From: an uncultured Lachnospiraceae bacterium
GTDB taxonomy: Bacteria > Bacillota > Clostridia > Lachnospirales > Lachnospiraceae
NCBI GenBank assembly: GCA_910587105.1
Contig: CAJUMB010000040.1
Location: 1 to 33,229 of the forward strand
Direction of reading: 5' to 3'
DNA: 33,229 nt
In this document: positions 1-8,634 of the stretch, one piece after another
Numbering within the stretch: the first letter of the stretch is position 1
Layout: every line of letters starts with the position of its first letter
Translations under genes and position numbers: made by a program
Notes under the pieces: model-generated
The model's input: only the letters and a program-made list of their open reading frames with translations
The model's database searches: none
What the model was told of the DNA's origin: nothing

Positions 1-290
1 TATCAATAGAACAACCGATAAAATATAAATTATCACAAAATGTAAATTACATTTTAAAAGACAATTCATACACAAGTTTATAAGAAGTTTAAACAAACTT
101 TTTTTAATCACAAAGAAACGTCATACAGACACAGAAACGCTATTAAAAGGCCCTTTTTTCTGAAATGGGTTAAATATGGGTTAATATCTTAGATTAACCA
201 TATATTCCACTTTGGAAAACGCTCTATTTATGGGCTTTTCCGGACTTTTCATCTTTAATATCATTCTTCGTTCCCAAAAGTATGCTATGG
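1..290. other. AT-rich intergenic region, no gene seen
   Basis: I see no credible coding sequence here; the open frames lack ribosome-binding sites and run antisense to one another. The stretch is AT-rich. It contains a small hairpin at 179-199 (GGTTAAT/ATTAACC arms) next to a short direct repeat of ATGGGTTAA. The gene to the left lies outside the window, so this may hold its regulatory DNA. Confidence 0.5.
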
Positions 291-352
291 GAGATTTGTG
301 CCAAATGAGGGAGGTACAGCGGTCTGTGTTGACCGAATTTGGCGCAAATCTC
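291..352. repeat. Structured repeat core (variant of the 30570-30735 element)
   Basis: The arms GAGATTTGTGCCAAA (291-305) and TTTGGCGCAAATCTC (338-352) pair over 14 of 15 positions, with a smaller hairpin inside. The layout and several blocks (GGGAGATTTG, ATGAGG, ACCGAAT, GCAAATCT) match the core of the element at 30570-30735. The stem sequence differs, but on both arms together, so pairing is kept. The outer CTAGAGCG ends are absent here. Function unknown. Confidence 0.5.
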
Positions 353-397
353 ATGCTAATCGGGGCGTACAGATTCCAGGCTTCGCCGGGCGCACAC

Positions 398-441
398 AAA
401 AAAAGAAACCGTATAGACGTTAAACTATACCGTTTCTTTTT
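398..441 (-). terminator. Hairpin terminator downstream of the dehydrogenase
   Basis: AAAAAGAAAC pairs with GTTTCTTTTT and GTATAG with CTATAC, separated by one C/C mismatch, around an 8-base loop. The stem is flanked by A and T runs, so it could work in either direction. It lies in the right place to end transcription of the minus-strand dehydrogenase that stops at 586. Confidence 0.6.
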
Positions 442-585
442 CCCACCATATTTTCTTACCGTATACAATTACAAACGTTCTTTCACAACCAGAGTTTTAT
501 TCATCTTGTCCAAACTCGTCACCTTTGGAATCCGCTCCGCAGTTATCTATTTTCCAATAGATAGATATTTCAAAATTCCCCCGCC

Positions 586-1644
586 TTATTTTGCATCTTT
601 ATGAATCCGTATCACGCCTTTAACAATATCCGCTTTATTATGTATGCTGTAATCCATCCCGTGCTGCACATCATCCAGATCAAAGATATGAGTGGCAATC
701 CCTTTCAAATTCACTTTTCCCGATGCCACCGCGTCAATCGCCATAGGATAAATATTGCGGTAACGGAATACTGTCTTAAATGTGAGCTCCTTGTCCAGAG
801 CAAGGCTCAAGGGCATATTGGCCTCGCCGCTTGCCGTATATCCCACCAGCACAACTGTGGCCCCTTTCTTAGACATCTGCACCGTCTGCACCGTGGTAAT
901 CTGGGTGCCTGCCGTCTCAATAGACAAATCACACCCTTTGCCGTCTGTGAGTCTCAGGACTTCATCCACTGCATCTTTTTCTTTCCCGTTGATCACTCCG
1001 TCTGCTCCCAGTTCCAAGGCTTTCTCCAGACGCTTCTCCATCACATCAACCACATAAACTCTGGATACGCCCATGGCTTTCAATGCCATCATACTCACCA
1101 GCCCGATACATCCGGCTCCCATCACCACCGCGGTCTGTCCCGCCTGAGCTCCGCCTTGTATAGCTGCGTGGAATCCCACCGCCAGAGGCTCAATCAAAGC
1201 TCCCTCCAGTGTACTCACATTGTCAGGAAGACGGAAACACAGATTCGCTTCATGGGCAACATATTCCTGGAACACCCCGTCGATTGGCGGCGTGGCAAAG
1301 AACTCCACTTCCGGGCAGAGATTGTATTTTCCGCCTTTGCAGAACTCGCATTGTCCACAGGTCTTTCCCGGCTCCAGCGCCACCCGGTCACCTATTTTCA
1401 AATGTTTTACATTTTCGCCCACTTCCACCACGACCCCGCCAGGTTCGTGCCCAAGAACAAACGGCGGCTCCACCACATACGCACCGATGGCCCCTGTCTC
1501 ATAATAATGTAAATCCGAACCGCAGATCCCCACATAATCCAATTTTACCAACACTTCATCTGCGGCCGGCGTGGGGATGTCACGTTCTTCAAATCCCATC
1601 TTTCCAATCCCCAGCATTACCGCAGTTTTCATTTTTCCTTCCAT
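586..1644 (-). CDS. Zinc-dependent medium-chain polyol dehydrogenase (sorbitol/L-iditol dehydrogenase type)
   Basis: This 352-residue MDR-family oxidoreductase probably oxidises a sugar alcohol to a ketose with NAD+ in the cytoplasm. Catalytic zinc ligands are visible as Cys41 (GICGSD) and His66-Glu67 (GHE). The four structural zinc cysteines are 96, 99, 102 and 110. A Rossmann GAGCIG lies at 176-181, and Asp200 at the end of the next strand favours NAD over NADP. An open frame begins 18 bases earlier, but GAGGAGG at 1654-1660 sits 9 bases from the ATG at 1644, which decides the start. The gene stands alone, so the substrate cannot be deduced from neighbours. Threonine or butanediol dehydrogenase activity is possible; the family call is firm and the substrate is not. 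Confidence 0.85.
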   Translation of the reverse strand: MEGKMKTAVMLGIGKMGFEERDIPTPAADEVLVKLDYVGICGSDLHYYETGAIGAYVVEPPFVLGHEPGGVVVEVGENVKHLKIGDRVALEPGKTCGQCEFCKGGKYNLCPEVEFFATPPIDGVFQEYVAHEANLCFRLPDNVSTLEGALIEPLAVGFHAAIQGGAQAGQTAVVMGAGCIGLVSMMALKAMGVSRVYVVDVMEKRLEKALELGADGVINGKEKDAVDEVLRLTDGKGCDLSIETAGTQITTVQTVQMSKKGATVVLVGYTASGEANMPLSLALDKELTFKTVFRYRNIYPMAIDAVASGKVNLKGIATHIFDLDDVQHGMDYSIHNKADIVKGVIRIHKDAK

Positions 1645-1706
1645 TTTCCAAATCCTCCTCACGCATTTATTCGGAACTTTCTTAAACCTTTTATTTAAGT
1701 AATTAT

Positions 1707-1735
1707 ATTATCCTACGAAAGCCACAAAAAGTCAA
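1707..1735 (-). promoter_or_regulatory. Predicted sigma-A promoter of the polyol dehydrogenase
   Basis: On the minus strand TTGACT (1730-1735) and GATAAT (1707-1712) are separated by exactly 17 bases. It lies about 60 bases upstream of the dehydrogenase start. Confidence 0.6.
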
Positions 1736-1761
1736 CAAAATTTTGTTAAATTACATACCAC

Positions 1762-1790
1762 TTGACCAGAACCCGTCGAAAGCGTATTCT
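1762..1790 (+). promoter_or_regulatory. Predicted sigma-A promoter of the DUF554 gene
   Basis: TTGACC (1762-1767), a 17-base spacer, then TATTCT (1785-1790). It is divergent from the dehydrogenase promoter 27 bases away. The leader carries a short hairpin (TCGAAA...TTTCGA, 1804-1821) before the ribosome-binding site. Confidence 0.55.
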
Positions 1791-1865
1791 ATAGATTGAG
1801 CATCGAAAGTTCATTTTCGAAAATTCTTATGTATAAAAACATTTTTCACAGGAGGAATCGACTAT

Positions 1866-2546
1866 ATGATTGGAACCATCGTCAACACAGGCACCATACT
1901 CGCTGGCAGCCTAATCGGAAGTATCATCAGAAAAGGAATCAAAGAAAAATACCAGAACGCCCTTTATAACGCCATGGGTCTGGCAGCCGCGGTTCTGGGA
2001 ATCAATGCTGTGGTGGGAAACCTGCCCGACAGCCAGTACCCAGTGCTCTTTATCCTAAGCCTGGCAGCCGGAAGTCTCCTGGGCACCATGGCTGACCTGG
2101 ACGGCCGCTTCCAGAGCTTTGTGGGAAAGTTTTCCAGCTCCAATCTGGGACAGGGGCTCTCCACGGGAATTCTCCTCTACTGCATCGGCACGCTGTCCAT
2201 TCTGGGCCCTATCCAAAGCGCCATCAACCATGACCATACATACTTATTTACCAACGCCACCCTGGACTTTGTCACTTCCATGGTGCTGGCTTCCACCTAT
2301 GGTATCGGAATGGCGCTGGCTGCAGTGGTTTTGTTTCTATGGCAGGGGAGCATTTATCTGTCTGCCGGGCTGCTCTCAGGCTTTATATCCCCGGAGCTCA
2401 TGTCAGAAGTATCCATTGTGGGGGGAGTTTTGATTTTCAGCTCTGGGCTGTCCATTCTGGGCATCAAAGACTGCAAGGCTCTGAATATGCTCCCCAGCCT
2501 GCTGGTGCCTGTTTTATGGTTTATATTGAAGAACTTTCTTCTGTAA
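1866..2546 (+). CDS. DUF554 family integral membrane protein (YdfK/YqgA-like)
   Basis: This 226-residue, strongly hydrophobic protein is recognisable as DUF554 by its opening (MIGTIVNTGTILAGSLIG), the following NAMGLAAAVLGI segment and the ASTYGIGMALAA region. Six or so membrane segments can be drawn across its length. The family is widespread in Bacillota and Enterobacteria, and I know of no firmly established transport substrate. AGGAGG lies 10 bases before the ATG. The gene appears monocistronic: it has its own promoter and converges with the histidine kinase gene that ends 39 bases further on. The family call is confident; no function is proposed. Confidence 0.85.
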   Translation: MIGTIVNTGTILAGSLIGSIIRKGIKEKYQNALYNAMGLAAAVLGINAVVGNLPDSQYPVLFILSLAAGSLLGTMADLDGRFQSFVGKFSSSNLGQGLSTGILLYCIGTLSILGPIQSAINHDHTYLFTNATLDFVTSMVLASTYGIGMALAAVVLFLWQGSIYLSAGLLSGFISPELMSEVSIVGGVLIFSSGLSILGIKDCKALNMLPSLLVPVLWFILKNFLL

Positions 2547-2585
2547 AATTAGGAGCAGCATACATACACCATAGTTGTTTTCTTA

Positions 2586-5291
2586 TTATTTTTCCGCATT
2601 CAGGGCTGCTTCAGTCTTCCTCTCACGAACAGGAAAGGAAAGCTGGACTTTGAACAAATCCCCATCCAGGAACAGCTGGAATTCTCCTGACTGCAGTTCT
2701 GTCAGACTTCTGGCGATGGATAATCCCAGCCCGCTGCCCTGGGTATTTCTGGAGCTGTCCCCACGCACAAAACGTTCCGTCAGCTCCTCCGGTGAAATGT
2801 CCAGCGGCTGTTCAGAGATATTTTTCATGGTAAAAACAGCCTGCAGCGCGTGAAGGGACAGGTCCACATAGACTCTGGTGTGAGGCATTGCATATTTTGC
2901 CGCATTTTGGTAGATATTTTCCAGAATACGCCACATACGCCTGCCGTCTGCCCACACCATCACTGTATCTTCCGGCAGACGCAGTTTCAGAGACAGATTT
3001 CTCTCCTCAAATTTTTCCTGAAATTCTCCATTTACCTGGAGAACCATCTCCACCAGGTCCAGCTCATCATACTGTAGGGCCAGGTTTCCGGTACTGGCTT
3101 TTGATGCCTCTACCACATCCTCTGTGAGATTTTTCAACTGCTGGGATTTTTTGTCCAGTATGTCCAGGTACTCCTGCACATGCTCTCCCGGAAGCTGTTC
3201 TCTCTTTAACAAATCCACGTAATTCACAATAGATGTCAGCGGCGTCTTGATATCATGGGATACATTGGTAATCAGCTCCGTTTTCATCCGTTCGCTTCTC
3301 ACACTTTTCTCCACTGCCTGGTCCAGCCCCTCCCCCACACGGTTAATATCCTGGGCCATAATTTTACGGTCAAGGGTCAGCCCCTTGATAGGAATCTGAT
3401 ATCCAATATCCCCATCGGCAATTTTTCGAATGCCTTTTTGAATCCTGACATACTCCACAGACACTTTCCCAATCCAGCCAATCCCGGAAGCCCCTGTGAA
3501 AATCAGGCAAAAGAGAAAAAAATGCCCACTATACATACAACTTGCCACTGCCACGCTCAGTAGCAGCTGAATCAGCAGAAAACCTCCCAGCATCACCGCT
3601 TTTTTCGGTATCACCTTCAGGGCAAGAAATCCCCGTTTTCCCTGGCGAAGCATCAGATACAAAAGACTGTTTCTCCACAATATGCCCGCCTTTCCTCTGC
3701 GCACCAGGCTCAAATACCCCCACAGAAGGAACAGAGTTATCAGGCTGAAGCTCAGCAGCACCAGGCAGGTATAAACCATCATCTGCGCCCGGGTAACCCC
3801 GCCGTTTCCCCATTGAGAATCCAGGTATTCCCGGAATACGGAAGGCTGGATAATACTGCTCTCCACCACCCATGCCAGAAGAAGGGCCCACACCAGAATG
3901 ATCAGCAGTGCCGACGCTTCCGTTTTCCATTTATCAAAAAAATTCAATACCACACCTTTTTTCTTCCCGCTGTGTCCTGCAGACAAAGTGAGCCATACCA
4001 AAGCCGCCATACCAATCACAGCACAGGCCGCGCAGCCGCCTGCGGCCTTCCTCAGAGCTCCCCTGTAACTCTGAAAGCTTTCTCTTTGTTCAGACACCCA
4101 GTCCCGGACTGGCAATGAGATATCCACAGCCACAGCGAAGACATAGTTCTTGTTCTCTTCCCGGTATTCTTCACCGGAAGGGTACTCCACCATATCCCGC
4201 CACTGGTCTTCACGGGCTGCTATATTATTGCTGTCATAATTGGTTCCGACAGCCCCTTTGGACAGCCATAGATAACTGCCCATCTGTTTCATCTGTTCCA
4301 GACTGTCCTCCCAGGTGTTAAACTTTTCGAACTGGCTTTTGTTGGAAAATGCCTGTTTCTGTTCCAAATCCACATACAAATAACTTACATTGGTGTCCTG
4401 CATCCGCTCATATCTCTGTTCCTCCATGAGCTCTGCACTCTCTGCAATCTGCGCCACAGCTGTTCCCACTGCCGCAAAAGCTTCCGAAAGTTTCCACTGT
4501 TTCTCATTCACCAGCTCCAGCAGAGAGTCCGCGCCTTGTGGATGATAGCGTTCCTCCAGACAGTTTCCCTGATAAATCCAGAAGTCAGTAATCACACGAT
4601 TGCCATCTTTGTCCACAACTGCCTCCAGATTTCCGGATACTCCTGTCTCATAAAAACCGTCGTCCGCCGCTTGCGCTTCCAGCTCATAGGCCTGGTCTTC
4701 CCAGACGGTATCTGCGCCGTATTCCTCCGCGTATGCCTGTTCCAGAGTAATCTCCTGATCATACATTTTCTCCCAGGTTCTGAAAAGCTGGTCCAAATCC
4801 CAGCCATCCTGTCCATCTTCTTTCCACACAGCCCGGAGAGTCCCATTTTCAAACTGCCTGCGAAAATCATCCAGATAGAAATAGGATTTTCCCCCGTCCT
4901 CTGCCCTTTTACAGACCACGATAGCCTTTTCCCCGTCATCCGAAAGATTTTCACTCCAGTCCAGAAGATCTCCCAGTTTATAGGTAAGCCCCTCTACCGG
5001 ATAGCCGGTGAGCTGTCCCACATCCACAGATGCCTCCCTGTTCAGCTCCCCCTCCTCTCCAAACATCCACTGATTCGTGTAAACTTCCATTTCCCGGCCT
5101 GCTCTCCACATAAGCTCATTGTGATAAGTACTGCTCTCCCAAAAGCCCTGTCCGTTCAAAAACAAATCCTGGGGCTGCACAGACGGAACTGCCGCCATCC
5201 ACAGCATGCTGAGGACAAAACCTCCCGCTGCCAGACATGCCAGAACAATCCCTACAGCCTTCCCCAATCCAGATTCCAACCATTTCTTCAT
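2586..5291 (-). CDS. Large membrane sensor histidine kinase
   Basis: This 901-residue kinase forms a two-component pair with the response regulator 13 bases upstream. A membrane segment at about 11-35 is followed by a roughly 370-residue extracytoplasmic region. Five further hydrophobic segments follow (about 415-436, 459-476, 503-526, 564-587, 591-608), then a HAMP-like linker. The HisKA motif NVSHDIKTPLTS puts the phosphoacceptor at His679. The N box (Asn796 in IYQNAAKY) and G box (GSGLGL, 852-857) of the ATPase domain are present. The kinase core resembles the VanS-like group, but the multi-pass sensor part is unusual and its ligand cannot be inferred. AAGGAGG precedes the start. No drug-resistance or transporter genes adjoin it to hint at the stimulus. 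Confidence 0.9.
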   Translation of the reverse strand: MKKWLESGLGKAVGIVLACLAAGGFVLSMLWMAAVPSVQPQDLFLNGQGFWESSTYHNELMWRAGREMEVYTNQWMFGEEGELNREASVDVGQLTGYPVEGLTYKLGDLLDWSENLSDDGEKAIVVCKRAEDGGKSYFYLDDFRRQFENGTLRAVWKEDGQDGWDLDQLFRTWEKMYDQEITLEQAYAEEYGADTVWEDQAYELEAQAADDGFYETGVSGNLEAVVDKDGNRVITDFWIYQGNCLEERYHPQGADSLLELVNEKQWKLSEAFAAVGTAVAQIAESAELMEEQRYERMQDTNVSYLYVDLEQKQAFSNKSQFEKFNTWEDSLEQMKQMGSYLWLSKGAVGTNYDSNNIAAREDQWRDMVEYPSGEEYREENKNYVFAVAVDISLPVRDWVSEQRESFQSYRGALRKAAGGCAACAVIGMAALVWLTLSAGHSGKKKGVVLNFFDKWKTEASALLIILVWALLLAWVVESSIIQPSVFREYLDSQWGNGGVTRAQMMVYTCLVLLSFSLITLFLLWGYLSLVRRGKAGILWRNSLLYLMLRQGKRGFLALKVIPKKAVMLGGFLLIQLLLSVAVASCMYSGHFFLFCLIFTGASGIGWIGKVSVEYVRIQKGIRKIADGDIGYQIPIKGLTLDRKIMAQDINRVGEGLDQAVEKSVRSERMKTELITNVSHDIKTPLTSIVNYVDLLKREQLPGEHVQEYLDILDKKSQQLKNLTEDVVEASKASTGNLALQYDELDLVEMVLQVNGEFQEKFEERNLSLKLRLPEDTVMVWADGRRMWRILENIYQNAAKYAMPHTRVYVDLSLHALQAVFTMKNISEQPLDISPEELTERFVRGDSSRNTQGSGLGLSIARSLTELQSGEFQLFLDGDLFKVQLSFPVRERKTEAALNAEK

Positions 5292-5304
5292 TTCTTCTGC
5301 CTCC

Positions 5305-6003
5305 TTACAAAACTTCTATTTTATAACCCACTCCCCAGACAACCTTCAGATACCGTGGTTCCCTGGGGTTAATCTCAATCTTTTCACGGATATGGCGGAT
5401 ATGCACTGCCACTGTGCTCTCTGCACCGATGGCATCTTCCTTCCAGATATACTCATATATCTGCGAAGTGGAAAACACCCGTCCCTTATTCTTAATCAGC
5501 AGCAAAAGAATCTGATACTCAATGGGCGTCATGCGGATCATCTGCCCGTCCAGCGTAACCTCCTTTCTCTCATCGTCCACCACCAGACCGCCTGTCTCAT
5601 ATATTCCGATTCTTCCCAGCTCCGGGCTTGCTCCCAGCCTGGTATACCTTCGCAGCTGTGATTTCACCCGCGCTACCAGTTCCAGCGGATTAAATGGTTT
5701 GGTCAGATAATCATCCGCACCGATATTCAGCCCCAGGATTTTATCCGCATCCTCCGATTTTGCAGACAAAATAATGATAGGCACCGCATTCTGCTCCCGA
5801 ATCTTCAGTGTGGCCCGTATTCCGTCCAGCCGCGGCATCATAATATCCATGATAATCAGCTGTACCTTCTTCTCCTGCAGGACTTTCAAAGCTTCCAGAC
5901 CGTCATGGGCCTGATACACTTCGTATCCCTCCTGAGAAAGATAGATCTCGATGGCCTGCACAATCTCCTGGTCATCGTCACACACCAGAATCCCCTCCAT
6001 CAT
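5305..6003 (-). CDS. OmpR/PhoB-family response regulator
   Basis: This 232-residue cytoplasmic transcription factor is the partner of the downstream kinase. The receiver domain has acidic residues CDDD at 8-11, phosphoacceptor Asp53 (IIMDIMMP) and the conserved Lys in YLTKPF. The C-terminal winged-helix domain (TPIEYQILLLL through VWGVGYKIE) is typical of OmpR/PhoB. The open frame runs 24 codons further upstream, but the receiver fold begins at MMEGILVCDDD and a GAGAGGGGGAG purine tract precedes these ATGs at 6003/6000, so the shorter start is chosen. Direct repeats upstream suggest autoregulation (inferred). The regulon is not visible in the window. Confidence 0.9.
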   Translation of the reverse strand: MMEGILVCDDDQEIVQAIEIYLSQEGYEVYQAHDGLEALKVLQEKKVQLIIMDIMMPRLDGIRATLKIREQNAVPIIILSAKSEDADKILGLNIGADDYLTKPFNPLELVARVKSQLRRYTRLGASPELGRIGIYETGGLVVDDERKEVTLDGQMIRMTPIEYQILLLLIKNKGRVFSTSQIYEYIWKEDAIGAESTVAVHIRHIREKIEINPREPRYLKVVWGVGYKIEVL

Positions 6004-6088
6004 AAGCTCCCCCTCTCTGTCGCTGTCTTTCTGACTGTTTCTGCATCCATCATACACATTCTTTTTTAAATACATGGTTGGAAATTGT

Positions 6089-6105
6089 TTAAGACTTTCT
6101 TAAGA
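6089..6105 (-). promoter_or_regulatory. Candidate response-regulator binding direct repeat
   Basis: On the minus strand TCTTAA occurs twice with an 11-base period (TCTTAAGAAAGTCTTAA). It lies about 85 bases upstream of the response regulator start. OmpR/PhoB-class regulators commonly bind direct repeats of this period, so this is a plausible autoregulatory site. No strong -35/-10 pair is evident. Confidence 0.4.
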
Positions 6106-6120
6106 TTAACACGTTTCTGG

Positions 6121-6161
6121 AAAAAAGAAAAGAACCCCGGAGGATTCATCCTGCTCCGAGG
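6121..6161 (-). terminator. Rho-independent terminator after the HAD gene
   Basis: On the minus strand CCTCGGAG pairs with CTCCGGGG (one G-T pair) around an 11-base loop. It is followed by a T-rich tail (TTCTTTTCTTTTTT). It lies 13 bases past the HAD stop codon. Confidence 0.65.
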
Positions 6162-6173
6162 CTTTTGCGCCGC

Positions 6174-6896
6174 TCATGATCCGCTTTGGCGGATGTTTAA
6201 AATATAATCCAATAACTGGGAAAAACTCCCCTTGGGGTATTTTGACAATTCTTTATTTTCCCTGTTAATGAGACAGTCTGTCATCAAAAACACCTGCATC
6301 CCCACCGTCTCTGCTGTCATGTCATCTCTCACATCATTGCCCGCCATCAGGCATTCTTCCGGCAGAACTCCCAGTTTCTGTGAGATCTCTCTATAATAAT
6401 CCGGGTTAGGTTTACAGTATCTTGTGTTCTCATATGTAGTGCGAAGGACAAATTCTTCCGGCTCAATTCCCGCCCAGCGGATACGGGCTTCAATAGCCTC
6501 TGCCGGAAAAATAGGATTGGTGGCCAGCACCAGCCGATACCCTGCGTCTTTCAGCTCCCTCACCGCCTGCGCTGCCTGGGGATTGTAACCGCAGAACTCC
6601 CTGGTCCGCATAAATTCATTGCTGTAAAAGTCGTCAAAGATTCCTTTGTCTTTCTTAGTCTTTTCCTCCCCGTATACTGATGAAAACACTTCCCAAAAAG
6701 CCTGCTCATTCCATCGGCTTCCGTCATTTTTCACCATGGCCCCAGTCCCGTCCCAGACTGTCTTTGTGAACTGCTCCGGTTCATAGCCATAAGGGGCAAA
6801 CTTTCTCACCAGCTCACGAAAATAACCCTTTGTAAAGTTGTCCTGGTCCATGGGAAGCAGGGTTCCGTCCATATCAAACAAAATTGTTGTAATCAT
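6174..6896 (-). CDS. HAD-superfamily hydrolase (phosphatase-like)
   Basis: This 240-residue cytoplasmic protein has the HAD signature FDMDGTLL, with nucleophile Asp8 and acid/base Asp10. Motif II is the LATNP segment, the motif III Lys lies in RYCKPNP, and motif IV is GNDVRDDMTA. A helical cap separates motifs I and II. These point to a phosphoserine/phosphoglycolate-phosphatase-type fold; the substrate is unknown. The start is uncertain. The frame is open to 6989, ATG codons at 6920 and 6896 are both possible, and neither has a strong ribosome-binding site. I chose the one immediately before the catalytic motif. It is divergent from the YheO-like regulator. Confidence 0.8.
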   Translation of the reverse strand: MITTILFDMDGTLLPMDQDNFTKGYFRELVRKFAPYGYEPEQFTKTVWDGTGAMVKNDGSRWNEQAFWEVFSSVYGEEKTKKDKGIFDDFYSNEFMRTREFCGYNPQAAQAVRELKDAGYRLVLATNPIFPAEAIEARIRWAGIEPEEFVLRTTYENTRYCKPNPDYYREISQKLGVLPEECLMAGNDVRDDMTAETVGMQVFLMTDCLINRENKELSKYPKGSFSQLLDYILNIRQSGS

Positions 6897-7015
6897 TGTC
6901 GTCTTATCGTTCCTTTCCATTGTGTCCAACGTAATTTTTTTAATATCATACCACAATATAAAAACCATTTCCAGCAGCGCAAGGCGCAATAAACCGCCAG
7001 ACCCGGAATTTCATA

Positions 7016-7044
7016 TTGAATTTTAGCAGGTGAAATGCGATAAT
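7016..7044 (+). promoter_or_regulatory. Predicted promoter of the YheO-like regulator
   Basis: TTGAAT (7016-7021), a 17-base spacer and GATAAT (7039-7044), 61 bases before the chosen ATG. Confidence 0.5.
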
Positions 7045-7105
7045 GTATTTATTGTCACTATTTAATCCAGCCTTAACACGCTTCACAATGAAATGGGGAA
7101 TTTAT

Positions 7106-7798
7106 ATGAATAAGCATATTCTTCAGCAATATACTGTTATTGTTGATTTTCTCGGCAAAACTCTGGGCCCGGATTACGAGGTCGTCCTCCAGGACCTGGA
7201 CCCGAAACATCAGGCAATCGTGGCAATCGCCAACGGCCATGTCAGCGGACGGACTGTGGGAAGCCCCCTGACCAACACAGCGCTGCACCTGCTCTCCTCC
7301 AAAATATACGAAACCCATGATTTCCTGTGCAACTACAAAGGTGTTGCCGCCAACGGCCATGTCCTGCGGTCCTCAACCATGATGATCAAAGATGAAAACA
7401 ATGAACCCGTGGGATTTCTGTGTATCAATTACGACGACAGCCGCTTCATGGAGCTCCATCAGAAACTCCTGTCCACCATACATCCTGATTCCTTCTTAGA
7501 ACAGGCGCCTATCGACCAGCAGCCCGCATCTGCTGCCGCCGAACAGACTGCCGCCATGCCCATGACAGAGAGCTTTCCCACAGACATCACTCTGCTGATG
7601 CAGAAAATTTTTGATGATGTCACCAAAGATCTTGCCACGCCCATCACCCGTCTGAATCAGTTTGAGCGCAAAGATATCGTGCAGAAATTAAATGACCAGG
7701 GACTGTTTCAGTTAAAAGGTGCAATCTCCTTTGTGGCCAGACAGTTCTCCTGTTCTACAGCTACTGTGTATCGGTATTTGAGTGAGATTAATGGTTGA
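7106..7798 (+). CDS. YheO/DauR-like PAS-HTH transcriptional regulator
   Basis: This 230-residue DNA-binding protein has an N-terminal YheO-type PAS domain (about 1-115). It contains the characteristic ANGHVSGRTVGSPLT block and GFLCINYDDS at its end. An Ala/Gln-rich linker follows, then a C-terminal helix-turn-helix ending GAISFVARQFSCSTATVYRYLSEI. Characterised relatives include the D-arginine utilisation repressor DauR, which makes small-molecule sensing likely; the ligand here is unknown. The ATG at 7106 follows GGGGA with 6 bases between. The open frame starts 63 bases earlier but lacks a ribosome-binding site. No obvious catabolic target gene is adjacent on its strand, so it may act elsewhere or on the divergent HAD gene. 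Confidence 0.8.
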   Translation: MNKHILQQYTVIVDFLGKTLGPDYEVVLQDLDPKHQAIVAIANGHVSGRTVGSPLTNTALHLLSSKIYETHDFLCNYKGVAANGHVLRSSTMMIKDENNEPVGFLCINYDDSRFMELHQKLLSTIHPDSFLEQAPIDQQPASAAAEQTAAMPMTESFPTDITLLMQKIFDDVTKDLATPITRLNQFERKDIVQKLNDQGLFQLKGAISFVARQFSCSTATVYRYLSEING

Positions 7799-7902
7799 AG
7801 ATTCATAGTTACTAACTCATCAACTTTGGAAGATGAGGCACAGGAAGAAAAACATGTTCGTTTTAATTTCAACATGCAGCAATTATAAAGCGGCTTTTTT
7901 AG

Positions 7903-7951
7903 GCCCCTCATTTCGACACCGCTGCGGACTTGTTTCACCTAAATGAGGGGC
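7903..7951. repeat. 11-bp perfect inverted repeat at the end of the permease remnant
   Basis: GCCCCTCATTT (7903-7913) and AAATGAGGGGC (7941-7951) are exact inverted copies around a 27-base loop. The right arm encodes the last codons of the degraded permease frame. The loop is long for a terminator, although a T run sits at 7895-7900. Confidence 0.5.
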
Positions 7952-8628
7952 TGACTGTCACCTCTTGTATTCCAGAAACTTTCTCCAGTTCCTTTGTCAA
8001 ATGAAAATCAGCAATCTCCGTATCTTTCAAAGTGAGCATGATATCCCACGCATCCTGATACTTCTCAAAATAAGTATATCTGGTGCTGATAGAGGAAAGG
8101 GTGGTAAACATCCTGGAATGTTTCTTTTTCATTAACGGTACACTTCCTGCGCTTCGTATGGCCTCAAGGGGCGTCATCCTGCTCAGCTTTCCTGCGGGAA
8201 TCCATGCGGAAAACAGGACTATCAAAACAACGGACACCATGGTAACTGCCAATACAGCTGGATGATAATGAAATACAGGTTCCCGGCGTCCTGACACATC
8301 GGCTGCAAAATAATTGACCGCCCCCATCAGCCCCCAGCTGATGAGAATCCCCGCCAGACTTCCCAGTATCATAGGCAGAACGGTTAAGACTGCCGCTTCC
8401 TGCATCAGACAGATTCTAATCTGCCCCGGCGAAGCGCCGATGCTGGATAAAATGCCAAACTGATGAATTCGGGCATTCATGGATACTTCAAAAGAATTGC
8501 GGATAATTAAAACCAGGGAAGCGATCACAATCACCAGTAAACATGGCGGCAATCGAGGCTGCCGCCATAATGGACACACTGGAGGCCCGGTTATGCTTGA
8601 TATAACTTTTGGAATAGTCCTTCCACAT
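7935..8628 (-). pseudogene. FtsX-like ABC permease remnant with internal deletions
   Basis: Three pieces of a bacitracin/antimicrobial-peptide-type ABC permease are joined. From the ATG at 8628, after an AGGTGAG ribosome-binding site, about 30 residues (MWKDYSKSYIKHNR, then SIMAAASIAAMF) read as a normal permease N-terminus. The frame then shifts and continues with the first FtsX-domain helix and NARIHQFGILSSIGASPGQI. Residues after KKKHSRMF jump to a segment typical of a later part of such proteins (ISTRYTYFEKYQDAWDIM). The frame ends at 7935, well short of the usual length. The missing extracellular loop and helices rule out a working transporter. The deletion endpoints are inferred from recalled family patterns, not an alignment. 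Confidence 0.75.
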
Positions 8629-8634
8629 ATATTC

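Noticed and set aside
212..604. 130-residue plus-strand open frame
   Set aside because: It covers the repeat core and a terminator hairpin, without start signals or recognisable protein features.
601..1512. 303-residue plus-strand open frame
   Set aside because: Antisense to the polyol dehydrogenase, which has clear zinc and nucleotide motifs.
4536..5372. 278-residue plus-strand open frame
   Set aside because: Antisense to the sensor kinase N-terminal region, crossing into the response regulator gene; no supporting signals.
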